Assembly: GCA_934691925.1 (NCBI GenBank)
Contig: CAKUTI010000017.1
Location: 1-37,132, forward strand
Source: an uncultured Treponema sp.
Lineage (GTDB): Bacteria; Spirochaetota; Spirochaetia; Treponematales; Treponemataceae
Direction of reading: 5' to 3'
DNA: 37,132 bases
The notes under the pieces are model-generated. The model saw only the letters and a list, made by a program, of their open reading frames with translations. It did not search any database and was not told the DNA's origin. This document shows, piece after piece, positions 24,684-32,873 of the stretch. Position 1 is the first letter of the stretch. Every line of letters starts with the position of its first letter. The position numbers and the translations under genes were made by a program.

Positions 24684-25754
24684 CTAGCGAACCTTGAAGA
24701 ACAAGCCCAGCGTTGCGACCGTGATTAAAATCTGAATTATCAGGAATTTTATCAGCACCTGAGTCGGACTCCAGCCGTGGTTTTTCCGCATATGGTCGTG
24801 GAGCGGAAATCTTACGTTCTTGAAAATTGAAATATGGCAAAATCTCAAAAGCGCGACTTTTACAAGACCAAGACCGCCGTTCACAAAAATCAGAGAAGAA
24901 GTCGCGATAATCAAAAACGGATTCCGGGTAACCATCACGCAAAATCCGATGTAGAATCCAAGAGCGCGGCTTCCAGCATCGCCCATCAAGACGTGGCTCG
25001 GAAAAGCGTTGTGCCACAAATAGCCCATCAGAACGCCCGCAAGCGCGAATGTCATAACAGCCCAGCCCGCACCGTCTTCAATATGCGGAACGAGCAGATA
25101 AGCGGCAATGTCCTTATGACCGAGAATAAAATAGAAAATCACGCCGAGCGTAATCAAAGCGACGAGAACCAGAGTCGAGCTTAAGCCGTCAACGCCATCG
25201 GTGCAGTTTGTCGTGTTGATTGAAGCCCAAATCATCACGGTTGAAATCACAACGAAAAGAATCGGAGAGACGACAACCTCGCTAGTGACAAACGGAAGCC
25301 AAAATCTTATTTTTCCGTCGTCCGCTGTATGAATCAAATAAAAGCAAAGCAAAACCGAAGCCAAAACCGCGCAGAACAAGTCGAGAAGAGCTTTTCTGTA
25401 CTCGCCCCAGCTGCTCACGCTGTGGTCATCCAAGTAACCAGTGAGCATCATTATCCAAGTGAGAACGAGAACCGAGCATTTTAGCCAGTCAAGAGGAACA
25501 AAAATCAGGCTGATAATCACAAACGCCGAAATCCAAACGACTCCGGCTCCAGTCGGCTTTCCTTTTGCCGCCTCAGAATTCTGCGCAAATTCGCGTCCTC
25601 TGTCGTGCGGAAGAAAATTGTAAAAATACGGAAGCGTGTAGCGAATCAGAAAAAAACCGACATAAAGCGCGAGAGAAATTAAAACCGTGTAAGACTGCAA
25701 AAGACGCGCAGGTCCGAAAAATCTTGAAAGCACGCCGCCAAGATAGAAAATCAT
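24684..25754 (-). CDS. mraY: Phospho-N-acetylmuramoyl-pentapeptide transferase (MraY)
   Basis: This 356-residue polytopic membrane protein has about ten transmembrane helices. It transfers phospho-MurNAc-pentapeptide from UDP to undecaprenyl phosphate (lipid I) at the cytoplasmic membrane face. Motifs are KGKPTGAGVVW (64-74), GYLDDHSVS (106-114, the Asp pair), NTTNCTDGVDGLSS (180-193, catalytic Asp), MGDAGSRALGF (257-267) and FPLHDHMRKNHGW (316-328). Compared with the common DDxxK, MGDTGSLALG and HHH forms, several positions differ (DDHSV, DAGSRALG, HDH). GGAG lies 7 nt before the ATG. It is the last gene of a three-gene leftward operon, 13 bp after the peptide-binding protein gene, and outside any cell-wall gene cluster. 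Confidence 0.92.
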   Translation of the reverse strand: MIFYLGGVLSRFFGPARLLQSYTVLISLALYVGFFLIRYTLPYFYNFLPHDRGREFAQNSEAAKGKPTGAGVVWISAFVIISLIFVPLDWLKCSVLVLTWIMMLTGYLDDHSVSSWGEYRKALLDLFCAVLASVLLCFYLIHTADDGKIRFWLPFVTSEVVVSPILFVVISTVMIWASINTTNCTDGVDGLSSTLVLVALITLGVIFYFILGHKDIAAYLLVPHIEDGAGWAVMTFALAGVLMGYLWHNAFPSHVLMGDAGSRALGFYIGFCVMVTRNPFLIIATSSLIFVNGGLGLVKVALLRFCHISIFKNVRFPLHDHMRKNHGWSPTQVLIKFLIIQILITVATLGLFFKVR

Positions 25755-25767
25755 TTAAAACTCCAAG

Positions 25768-27468
25768 TTAAATAACGTTTGATGGAAGCTCAGCCTTGCT
25801 ATCTTTTATGTAAAGATATTTAAAAGGATGAATGTCAAGCGCGTTCACATACCAGCCGCCGATTTCGTCCAAATTGATTGCATGGTAGCTAAGCGAATGT
25901 GAAATCGGAATCACCATTCCCTCGTCAAGAAGAAGCTGCTCCGCCTCCGCCAAAAGTTTGTAGTGCTCTGTATTATCCGTTGAAAGCGCGGATTCTTCAA
26001 GAAGCCTGTTGTATTTTTCATTGTTCCAGTGAGTCGGATTCAAAGTCGAGCCGCCTCTGAAAAGCTCCAGAAAAGCAATCGGGTCGGCAAAATCTCCAAT
26101 CCAGGAATAAGAGAACAAATCTGCGTTCCAGCCAGAAATGCTGTCAACATAGCGGTTTTCAGGCGTTGTCTGAATTTTCAGCTCGACTCCAATCGGAGCG
26201 AACGCTTCTTTCAAGATTTCAGCGATTTTCTTTAATCTGTCGGAATTTGAAGGAATTCCAAAAATCAGAGGAATTGTCTCGTTTTCAGCGTAGCCGGCAT
26301 TTTTCCGCGCGTCGTTCATCATTTCAAGCGCGTCGTCAACAGAAGTCTCAGAGTAGCCCTCCACCGCAGGATAGCCAGCAAGAGGATAGATAAACGTGCT
26401 TGCCGGAATCAGCGAAAGCGTCTTCAGCTTGCTCCACGGAACTGCCGTCAAAAGCGCGGTTCTGAATTCTGGATTGTCCCACGGCTTGTTTTTACAGCCA
26501 AAGAAAAGATATTCCGTCCCGAAAATAGCAGTAAGACGGATTGAATTCTTGTTGATTAGCTTTGAGCCGTCAAACATCGAAGAAACCCAGTCAACTTTTC
26601 CAGTGTTGAACGCGTAGGAATTTTCAGCAATGTCGCTTGAAGCCTGAATTGTAATCTGAGGAAGCCGGACATTTTTCGCGTCCCAGTAATTCTCGTTTTT
26701 CACGAGAACCAGCTCGTTTTCCTTTTGAGAAGCGATTTTGAACGCTCCGCTGAATTCAAGCTCGCCGAAATTCGTCTTGCAAAGAGCGAACGCGTGATGA
26801 CACAAAATTCTTGCAAAATGCGCTGTCGGAGATTTTAGCGTTACAACCAAAGTCTGATTGTCGCGGACTTTTATTCCCAAGTCGTCAGCCGAAGCCTTGT
26901 CATTTCTGAATTCTTCCGCGTTTTTTATGCAGTCAAGAAGCGCGGAATAAGGCGCGGCAGGATTTTTCAGAAGTTCAATCCAGTTGTTTCTGACAGAATA
27001 TGCGGTGATTTCCTCGCCGTCTGAAAATTTCGCGTCCGCGCGGATTTTGAAAGTCCAGCGTTTTTTGTCGCGTGAAATTTTGTAGCTTTCCGCAATCGCA
27101 GGAACAGGCTCGAGAGTTTTAGGATTATACGAAAAAAGTCCTTCGTAAAGCCCCGAAAGAATCTGGGCCTCAGTGGCATAAGTTGAAGTCTGCGGGTCAA
27201 GATTCCAGCCCCACTGCGAGACGACAATATTCAGATTCCGCTGATTTTCAGACAAATTGTCAGGAAGTTTGTCTGTATCAAACGGAGAATTCAAAGCTTC
27301 ATTTTCAAGGCTTTCAATGTCGGCATCATCGTTCGGAAAAACTTCTGAAAACGGCTCTTCCCGCTCCATAAAAGGCGATTCAGAATCATCATCAAAATTC
27401 TGGGCAAAAAGAGAATTTCCGCCCGCAAGAATCAAAACACAAAAAAACGCAAAGAAAAATTTTTTCAT
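25768..27468 (-). CDS. Periplasmic oligopeptide-binding protein (SBP_bac_5 family)
   Basis: The start at 27468 (MKKFFFAFFCVLILAGGNSLFA) gives a signal peptide cleaved after LFA and has GGTGA just upstream. After about 55 very acidic residues (DDDSESPF ... NDDADIESLENE) the mature domain begins with LNIVVSQWGWNLDPQTSTYATEAQILSGLYEGLF. The typical OppA-like signature continues with LEPVPAIAESYKISRDKKRWTFKIRADAKFSDGEEITAYSV. The later ADLFSYSWIGDFADPIAFLELFRGGS matches the same family. It binds peptides for an ABC importer, but no permease or ATPase gene is nearby. It lacks a lipobox Cys. Context with mraY suggests, without proof, cell-wall peptide recycling. Confidence 0.9.
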   Translation of the reverse strand: MKKFFFAFFCVLILAGGNSLFAQNFDDDSESPFMEREEPFSEVFPNDDADIESLENEALNSPFDTDKLPDNLSENQRNLNIVVSQWGWNLDPQTSTYATEAQILSGLYEGLFSYNPKTLEPVPAIAESYKISRDKKRWTFKIRADAKFSDGEEITAYSVRNNWIELLKNPAAPYSALLDCIKNAEEFRNDKASADDLGIKVRDNQTLVVTLKSPTAHFARILCHHAFALCKTNFGELEFSGAFKIASQKENELVLVKNENYWDAKNVRLPQITIQASSDIAENSYAFNTGKVDWVSSMFDGSKLINKNSIRLTAIFGTEYLFFGCKNKPWDNPEFRTALLTAVPWSKLKTLSLIPASTFIYPLAGYPAVEGYSETSVDDALEMMNDARKNAGYAENETIPLIFGIPSNSDRLKKIAEILKEAFAPIGVELKIQTTPENRYVDSISGWNADLFSYSWIGDFADPIAFLELFRGGSTLNPTHWNNEKYNRLLEESALSTDNTEHYKLLAEAEQLLLDEGMVIPISHSLSYHAINLDEIGGWYVNALDIHPFKYLYIKDSKAELPSNVI

Positions 27469-27518
27469 TTTTATCACCATTTTATAAAGCAGCCGAAAAC
27501 GGCTTTTCACAGCAAATT

Positions 27519-28928
27519 CTAGCCCGTGATTCCGAGCTTTCTCATCTGCTCTTCTTCTTCAATATAAGATGTGTATTCCGCGCGGTGCTGATTTGTCTTT
27601 ATTATTGAATTTTTCAGCGTTGTCAAATCGATTTTCAAGCCCTTGATTTTTGCCTTGTCGTAAGGAGCAGCCATAGACTTAAAGAATCCGTCAAGCGCGT
27701 TCAAGATAATCAGAAGGCGGTTGCACTCGGAAATCTGCGCCGAGACAAAGTCGAGAATTTTGTCTTCAGGAAGCGCGAGAACTTTTTTGTATCCAATAGA
27801 ATTTTTCTGAGAGATTGCGGTGTAACGTCTCGCTTTTGTGGCAAGCTCCGTAATCACATTCTGATAATTGACTTTCTCGTGTCGTTTCGAGTCTGTTGAC
27901 TGATCCTCAATCGTCACAGTGTAAATCACAGGCTTCTCCTGAAGTCCGAACGCTTTTCTAAAAATCCGCTTCAATTTGTCGGCGAAAGAATTATGCTCGC
28001 TTTCAAGAACATCATGATTTTCCTGAACTTTCTGCATAATCTGGACAAACTGCGAAGAAGTCGCACCAAGAACCGCAATCGCAAGCATCAGCATCGCTTT
28101 TGTGTCAACTTTTTTCTCTTTTTTGGTCTCGTTTTTTGTGTCGATGTTCAGCTTCTGGAGGTTTTTTGCCTGAAGCTGCTCCTTGTTCGGAGACTGGTCC
28201 TCAAGCGCGATTTCCTCGACAAGCTCGTTGTAAAACGGAACTTTTCCAAGCGCGGAAAAATTCTTTCTTATCATCGAAATTTCCGCCGTTGTTGACTCCA
28301 TCGCCTTTTGCTTTGAATATCCCGGAGCCGTCATAACAATATTTCTTACAGTCGCCTTGTAACGCTCGCGCTGAAAATCAGAAAATCCTTTCAATGTCTC
28401 CAGAATCGCGGACTGAGAGCCTGCGGCTTTTGCAAGGCTGTCGTTCACCATGCTGACTGAAAGTCCGTCGCTGTTCTGCCGCGCCTCAAAAACCAGCGAA
28501 GCCAAAACACGCGTGTTGATTTTATTGTTGTTTACAGTAAAAGAATTCCAGAGAATCGCGTTCGCCAAGTCAACGAGCTTTTTTATGTTCGGAAGCGTAA
28601 TGTGCGCGACTGAAAATTTGTAATAATTGCAGAGAAAATCAAGCGAGCTTTCGTAATCGGAAAAACGCTGCCCCATAATCACGGAACGCTCGCTTTCAAT
28701 GAACTGAGAGCTGTCAGGAAGCTCAATGTCGGAAATTTTCTTGTCGAGCTTATAAGGATCAGGCGTAATCAAAGATTTTTTCACGAGAAAATCAAAAAGA
28801 TTTTTAACGCAAGTATGCAGAAGCCTGAAATTTTCAAGAAGTCCCGGAAGAATCTCGCTGTCATACCATTCAGATTTTTGTTCAACTAGAGAAATCAGTT
28901 TCTGTGCAAAATCATTACCATTTTCCAT
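27519..28928 (-). CDS. Conserved-looking hypothetical protein, mostly helical (469 aa)
   Basis: I do not recognise this protein. It has no signal peptide. It is rich in amphipathic helices. A Lys/Glu-rich linker (ETKKEKKVDTK) leads into one hydrophobic stretch, AMLMLAIAVLGATSSQFVQIM, that could be a membrane segment. A basic segment KLKRIFRKAF follows. The C-terminal half is helical and ends in EEEEQMRKLGITG. It is the first gene of the operon with the peptide-binding protein (50 bp downstream) and mraY. There is no Shine-Dalgarno sequence. GATACT on the minus strand lies 6 nt before the ATG. A link to envelope growth would rest on operon context only. Confidence 0.85.
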   Translation of the reverse strand: MENGNDFAQKLISLVEQKSEWYDSEILPGLLENFRLLHTCVKNLFDFLVKKSLITPDPYKLDKKISDIELPDSSQFIESERSVIMGQRFSDYESSLDFLCNYYKFSVAHITLPNIKKLVDLANAILWNSFTVNNNKINTRVLASLVFEARQNSDGLSVSMVNDSLAKAAGSQSAILETLKGFSDFQRERYKATVRNIVMTAPGYSKQKAMESTTAEISMIRKNFSALGKVPFYNELVEEIALEDQSPNKEQLQAKNLQKLNIDTKNETKKEKKVDTKAMLMLAIAVLGATSSQFVQIMQKVQENHDVLESEHNSFADKLKRIFRKAFGLQEKPVIYTVTIEDQSTDSKRHEKVNYQNVITELATKARRYTAISQKNSIGYKKVLALPEDKILDFVSAQISECNRLLIILNALDGFFKSMAAPYDKAKIKGLKIDLTTLKNSIIKTNQHRAEYTSYIEEEEQMRKLGITG

Positions 28929-28934
28929 ATTGCT

Positions 28935-28940
28935 AGTATC
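28935..28940 (-). promoter_or_regulatory. Candidate -10 box of the 469-aa gene operon (leaderless)
   Basis: GATACT on the minus strand (4/6 match) ends 6 nt before the ATG at 28928 and no ribosome binding site is seen. This is the weakest of the leaderless candidates in the window. Confidence 0.3.
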
Positions 28941-29047
28941 GGCTTTTTTAAAGGAAAAGGAAAGAAAGATTTTTCTAGGCGAATGTTAGGCAAGGCTTTT
29001 AGATGAAAAAGTTTTAATGGAAAATCAAAATTCTCTACAAAAAAAAA

Positions 29048-29074
29048 TTGTACAAGAAATATTTCCACTATAAT
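29048..29074 (+). promoter_or_regulatory. Candidate promoter of thrS
   Basis: TTGTAC (29048-29053) and a perfect TATAAT (29069-29074) are 15 bp apart, slightly short. This would give a leader of about 95 nt. A second A/T box, TATAAA at 29127-29132, could start a shorter RNA. The leader holds a GC-rich imperfect hairpin, GCGACC/GGCCGC (29138-29158). Confidence 0.45.
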
Positions 29075-29174
29075 TATCTTTCTGATTCTTGAATCTAAAT
29101 TTAAAACTCATTATCCTAAATGGAACTATAAAATAATGCGACCGCCCGTTGTGGCCGCAATCGAGGTATTTTTT

Positions 29175-30929
29175 ATGGCTGAAAATGAAAAGCTACAGAC
29201 AATCCGCCATTCTTGCGCTCATGTAATGGCAGAGGCAATCAAACATCTTTTTCCTGGAACAAAAATAGCCATCGGTCCTGCAATCGAAAACGGCTTCTAT
29301 TATGATTTTGACTTCCCGACCGACCATAAAATAACCGAAGACGATTTTCCTGCTATTGAAAAAGAAATGAGAAAAATTCTCGCTTCTGACGCGAAATTTA
29401 CCAGAAAGGAAGTTTCAAAGGAAGAAGCTCTCAAACTTTTTGCAGACGAGCCTTATAAAATCGAAATCATCAACGACCTGCCACAGGACGCGACAATTTC
29501 AACTTACGAGCAGGACGGATATTTGGACTTGTGCCGAGGTCCGCACGTTGACTCCACAAAAGAAATCAACGGACAGGCGTTCAAGCTGCACAAGCTCGCC
29601 GGAGCTTACTGGCGCGGAGACTCAGATCGCCCGATGCTCACTCGCGTTTACGCGCTATGCTTTGAAAAGCCTAACGACCTGAAAGATTATCTGAATATGC
29701 TCGCCGAGGCTGAAAAACGCGACCACCGCAAGCTCGGCGTTGAAATGGACTTGTTCCATCTTGAGCCGGAAGATCCGGGACAGATTTTCTGGCATCCGAA
29801 CGGCTGGACAATCTACACGACAATTCAGGATTATATGCGCAAAATGGTAAAGCGCGACGGCTATCAGGAAGTAAACACGCCTGCGATTATGCCGCGCACT
29901 TTGTGGGAACGCTCAGGCCACTGGGGACATTATCAGCGGAATATGTTCATCACAGAGTCTGAAAAACGCGTTTTCGCAATCAAGCCTATGAACTGCCCAG
30001 GCGCGCTCGAAATCTTCAAGTCAAAAATGCGCTCTTACAAGGATTTGCCTCTCCGCCTTGCTGAATTTGGCCACGATGTCAGAAACGAGCCTTCAGGAAC
30101 GCTGCACGGAATTATGCGCGTGCGAGGCTTTGTTCAAGACGATGCCCACATTCTCTGTACAGAAGAACAGATTGGCGCGGAAGTCACAAAATTCTGCTCG
30201 CTTTTGAAGAAAGTCTATCACGACTTTGGATTCAACGAGCTTGTCGTGAAATTCTCAACAATGCCAGAAGACCACGTTGGAGACTTGGAGACTTGGCAGA
30301 GGGCTGAAAAGGACTTGTCTGACGCTTGCCACGCGGCGGGACTTGAATACGAGATTCAGCCGGGCGAAGGCGCGTTCTACGGTCCGAAACTTGAATTCAA
30401 GCTTTTTGACTGCCTCGGACGCGAATGGCAGTGCGGAACAATTCAGGTTGACTTCCAGCTTCCTTCCGCGGAGCGGCTCGACGCAACTTACATCGGCGCG
30501 GACAACCAGAAACATCACCCGGTAATGCTCCACCGCGCGATTCTCGGCTCAATCGAGCGTTTCTTGGGAATTCTGATTGAAAACTTTGCCGGAAATTTCC
30601 CGACTTGGCTTGCATTTGAGCAGGCAGCGGTTGTTCCTGTCAAAAATGAGTTTGACGATTACGCAAGAGAAGTCAATGACGCACTCATTGCTGCGGATAT
30701 CCGCTCAAACGCTTATCTTTCCGATGAAAATATGCGCTCAAAAATCAAGATGATTACAAAGGAACACAAAACTCCTTACATCTTGGTTGTCGGCGAGAAC
30801 GAGAAAAATGAAAAAACAGTTTCTGTAAGATTCCGCTCAGACAGCAAGCTTGAGCAGAAAACAATGAAACTTGAAGATTTCATAAAATACGTTCAAGACA
30901 AGGTTGACACACATTTTATTGGAATATAG
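29175..30929 (+). CDS. thrS: Threonine-tRNA ligase lacking the TGS domain
   Basis: The start at 29175 ([13 protein letters not shown]) is chosen because GAGG lies upstream; an ATG at 29136 lacks a ribosome binding site and adds 13 unrelated residues. The protein is 584 residues, while typical bacterial ThrRS has about 640. The N-terminal TGS domain is absent and the protein begins directly with the editing domain: HSCAH (12-16) and later DLCRGPH. The catalytic core carries [30 protein letters not shown] with the zinc Cys, [22 protein letters not shown] motif 2 and [17 protein letters not shown] (motif 3). The C-terminal anticodon-binding domain ends the protein. It charges tRNA-Thr, and a tRNA-Thr gene follows 47 bp downstream. 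Confidence 0.96.
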   Translation: MAENEKLQTIRHSCAHVMAEAIKHLFPGTKIAIGPAIENGFYYDFDFPTDHKITEDDFPAIEKEMRKILASDAKFTRKEVSKEEALKLFADEPYKIEIINDLPQDATISTYEQDGYLDLCRGPHVDSTKEINGQAFKLHKLAGAYWRGDSDRPMLTRVYALCFEKPNDLKDYLNMLAEAEKRDHRKLGVEMDLFHLEPEDPGQIFWHPNGWTIYTTIQDYMRKMVKRDGYQEVNTPAIMPRTLWERSGHWGHYQRNMFITESEKRVFAIKPMNCPGALEIFKSKMRSYKDLPLRLAEFGHDVRNEPSGTLHGIMRVRGFVQDDAHILCTEEQIGAEVTKFCSLLKKVYHDFGFNELVVKFSTMPEDHVGDLETWQRAEKDLSDACHAAGLEYEIQPGEGAFYGPKLEFKLFDCLGREWQCGTIQVDFQLPSAERLDATYIGADNQKHHPVMLHRAILGSIERFLGILIENFAGNFPTWLAFEQAAVVPVKNEFDDYAREVNDALIAADIRSNAYLSDENMRSKIKMITKEHKTPYILVVGENEKNEKTVSVRFRSDSKLEQKTMKLEDFIKYVQDKVDTHFIGI

Positions 30930-30932
30930 AAT
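30904..30932 (+). promoter_or_regulatory. Promoter of tRNA-Thr inside the 3' end of thrS
   Basis: TTGACA (30904-30909) and TAGAAT (30927-30932) are exactly 17 bp apart, a near-consensus vegetative promoter. The thrS stop codon TAG (30927-30929) is the first half of the -10 box. Transcription would start near 30939, giving a precursor leader of about 37 nt. Confidence 0.7.
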
Positions 30933-30946
30933 ATACGAACATTTTT

Positions 30947-30971
30947 GCAGTGCTGATTCTATCGGCACTGC
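30947..30971 (+). other. Hairpin in the tRNA-Thr leader
   Basis: GCAGTGC (30947-30953) pairs with GCACTGC (30965-30971) over an 11-nt loop, ending 4 nt before the tRNA. There is no T-run after it, so it is more likely a processing element or a weak terminator of thrS. Confidence 0.45.
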
Positions 30972-30975
30972 TTCT

Positions 30976-31048
30976 GCCAACTTAGCTCATCTGGTAGAGC
31001 AGCGCCCTCGTAACGCGCAGGTGGTTGGTTCAAGTCCGACAGTTGGCT
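30976..31048 (+). tRNA. tRNA-Thr (anticodon CGT)
   Basis: The 73-nt cloverleaf folds as acceptor GCCAACT/AGTTGGC, D arm GCTC/GAGC, anticodon arm GCGCC-CTCGTAA-CGCGC with anticodon CGT at 31009-31011, and T arm GTTGG-TTCAAGT-CCGAC. The discriminator is T and CCA is not encoded. The closing pair of the anticodon loop (31006/31014) is a C-C mismatch. It reads ACG codons and follows the gene for its own synthetase. Confidence 0.95.
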
Positions 31049-31056
31049 AGAAAATT

Positions 31057-31086
31057 AAAGCTCCAGTTTTTACGCTGGAGTTTTTT
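31057..31086 (+). terminator. Rho-independent terminator after tRNA-Thr
   Basis: AAAGCTCCAG pairs with CTGGAGTTTT (CTCCAG 31061-31066, CTGGAG 31075-31080), followed by TTTTTTATTTT. It lies 9 nt after the tRNA. Confidence 0.85.
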
Positions 31087-31228
31087 ATTTTAAATCAGAA
31101 GAAATTCATAAAGCGCAAAAAACTGAATCATTCTAAAATAAACTTTGGAATTAATTCCGCAATTTTTCTAAACGCAGTTAAGACAATGAATCAAAGAAAA
31201 CGAAAATCTCCCGATTTTTTTCATAATA

Positions 31229-31276
31229 CATCTGCCATGTCAACACAGATGCTGAAATCGTGGTCTTCTGACCACG
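31229..31276 (+). other. Two adjacent hairpins in a 347-bp gene-free spacer
   Basis: CATCTG (31229-31234) / CAGATG (31246-31251) and the perfect CGTGGTC (31259-31265) / GACCACG (31270-31276) stand in tandem, the second extended by CTG/CAG and followed by TTTT. A CATAAT box lies at 31222-31227. The rest of the spacer 31087-31360 holds a GGAATTAATTCC palindrome (31147-31158) but no open frame of note. A small RNA is possible but unproven. Confidence 0.3.
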
Positions 31277-31360
31277 CAGTTTTCCGCTCGTCTTGAATTT
31301 CGCATGACGACACTTTTTTACTTCGAAAACGCCGATAAAACTTTTCTTTTCCGCCCTTTC

Positions 31361-31388
31361 TTGAAAAATCCGGGCTAATTCATATCAT
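31361..31388 (+). promoter_or_regulatory. Promoter of the MATE gene (leaderless)
   Basis: TTGAAA (31361-31366) and TATCAT (31383-31388) are 16 bp apart. The box ends 7 nt before the ATG at 31396 and no Shine-Dalgarno sequence is present, so the mRNA should start at the start codon. Confidence 0.6.
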
Positions 31389-31395
31389 TTAAAAT

Positions 31396-32793
31396 ATGGA
31401 AAAATCTAACACAGTTTCAAAAATGACCACTGCGCCAGTCGGGCCGCTAATCCTGAAAAACGCGATTCCGACAATCATAACAATGATGGTTACAGCGATT
31501 TACAACACCGCTGACACTTTTTTTGTCTCAAAACTCGGAACATCGGCTTCTGGAGCGGTCGGAATTATATTTTCGCTTATGTCGCTTATTCAGGCCGTCG
31601 GATTCACAATTGGAATGGGCTCTGGAAGCATTACAAGCCGCGCTCTCGGCGCAAACGACTTGAAACGCGCAAGCAAATACTGCACAACCGCAATCTGCCT
31701 CGGATTTGCAACAGGCGTTGTCTTTTCGGTTTTAGGAACGATTTTCAACCGGCAAATCGCGACTTCACTCGGCGCAACGCCAACAATTCTTCCCTATGCG
31801 ATGGACTACGCGCGCTACATAATTTTTGCCTGCCCTTTTATGGTCACATCGCTCGTGATGAACAACCAGCTCCGTTTTCAGGGAAAAGCGATTTTTTCAA
31901 TGTGCGGAATGGCGGCCGGCGGAATCTTGAATATGTTTCTAGACCCGCTCTTTATTTTCGTGTTTGACATGGGAATTTCTGGAGCGGCAATCGCGACTTT
32001 TATAAGCCAAGTTGCAAGCTTTTTCATTTTGCTTTCGGTTTTTGTGTTCAAGAAAAGCACTGCGGAATTCGCGTTCAAAAATATCGCGCGCGACATAAAA
32101 TCGTATTTCAACATTGTAACGACAGGACTTCCGTCGCTTTTCAGGCAGGGAACGGCTTCTGTCGCCTCAATTTTTATGAATATTCAGGCGGCAAAATACG
32201 GCGCGCTTATCACAGTTTTTGCGATGACTCCGGCACAGACTGCGGATGCGGCGGTTGCGGGAATGGCAATCACAAACCGGATTTTCCAGCTTCTGATGTC
32301 GGTTGCAATTGGAATGGGGCAAGGATTCCAGCCTGTCTGCGGAATGAATCTCGGAGCAAAAAAATACGGCAGAGTCCGCTCCTCTTACAATTTCCTTGTG
32401 AAAATCACAACTGCCATAATGACAGTTCTCGGAATTCTCGTTTTCGTTTTCGCGCCTGAAATTGCGCACATTTTCCGCGACGACGAGGCTGTAATCTCCG
32501 TGGCTTCGCTTGCGATGCGATGCCAGGCGTGCGTTCTTCCGTTTCACTCGCTGATTTTCGGCACAAATATGCTTTTTCAAGTTGCAGGCGTAAAAAAACG
32601 CGCGATTGTATTGTCTTCAATGCGACAAGGCTGGCTTTTTGTTCCGCTTGTGTTCATTCTTCCGCACGTTGTCAAGCTTTTTGGTGCCGAGCCGATTTTC
32701 GGAGTCCAGATGACGCAGACTGTAAGTGATTTTATTTCCGCGGCGGTCGCAGTTCCTTTCATGCTGAATTTCTTCAAGAAACTGGGGAAATAA
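31396..32793 (+). CDS. MATE family multidrug/metabolite efflux transporter
   Basis: This 465-residue protein has about twelve transmembrane helices in two homologous halves. Family features are PTIITMMVTAIYNTADTFFVSKLGTSASGAVGI at the first helices, GMGSGSITSRALGANDLKRA after helix 2 and the related AIGMGQGFQPVCGMNLGAKKYGRV in the second half. MATE proteins export drugs or metabolites in exchange for Na+ or H+ across the cytoplasmic membrane; the substrate is unknown here. A dGTPase gene follows after 80 bp, possibly co-transcribed. No ribosome binding site precedes the start. Confidence 0.93.
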   Translation: MEKSNTVSKMTTAPVGPLILKNAIPTIITMMVTAIYNTADTFFVSKLGTSASGAVGIIFSLMSLIQAVGFTIGMGSGSITSRALGANDLKRASKYCTTAICLGFATGVVFSVLGTIFNRQIATSLGATPTILPYAMDYARYIIFACPFMVTSLVMNNQLRFQGKAIFSMCGMAAGGILNMFLDPLFIFVFDMGISGAAIATFISQVASFFILLSVFVFKKSTAEFAFKNIARDIKSYFNIVTTGLPSLFRQGTASVASIFMNIQAAKYGALITVFAMTPAQTADAAVAGMAITNRIFQLLMSVAIGMGQGFQPVCGMNLGAKKYGRVRSSYNFLVKITTAIMTVLGILVFVFAPEIAHIFRDDEAVISVASLAMRCQACVLPFHSLIFGTNMLFQVAGVKKRAIVLSSMRQGWLFVPLVFILPHVVKLFGAEPIFGVQMTQTVSDFISAAVAVPFMLNFFKKLGK

Positions 32794-32873
32794 AAATAAA
32801 ATTCTGATAATTTTGCAAAGACAAATTTGATAAAGACAAAAGAAAACAAAATTTTCCATTCAAGGAGCGGGAT

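Noticed and set aside
29136..29174. Upstream ATG giving ThrRS 13 extra residues
   Set aside because: No ribosome binding site precedes it and the extra residues overlap the GC-rich leader hairpin; the ATG at 29175 has GAGG.
29075..29174. T-box riboswitch in the thrS leader
   Set aside because: The leader is only about 100 nt and shows neither the conserved T-box bulge sequence nor a terminator/antiterminator pair.
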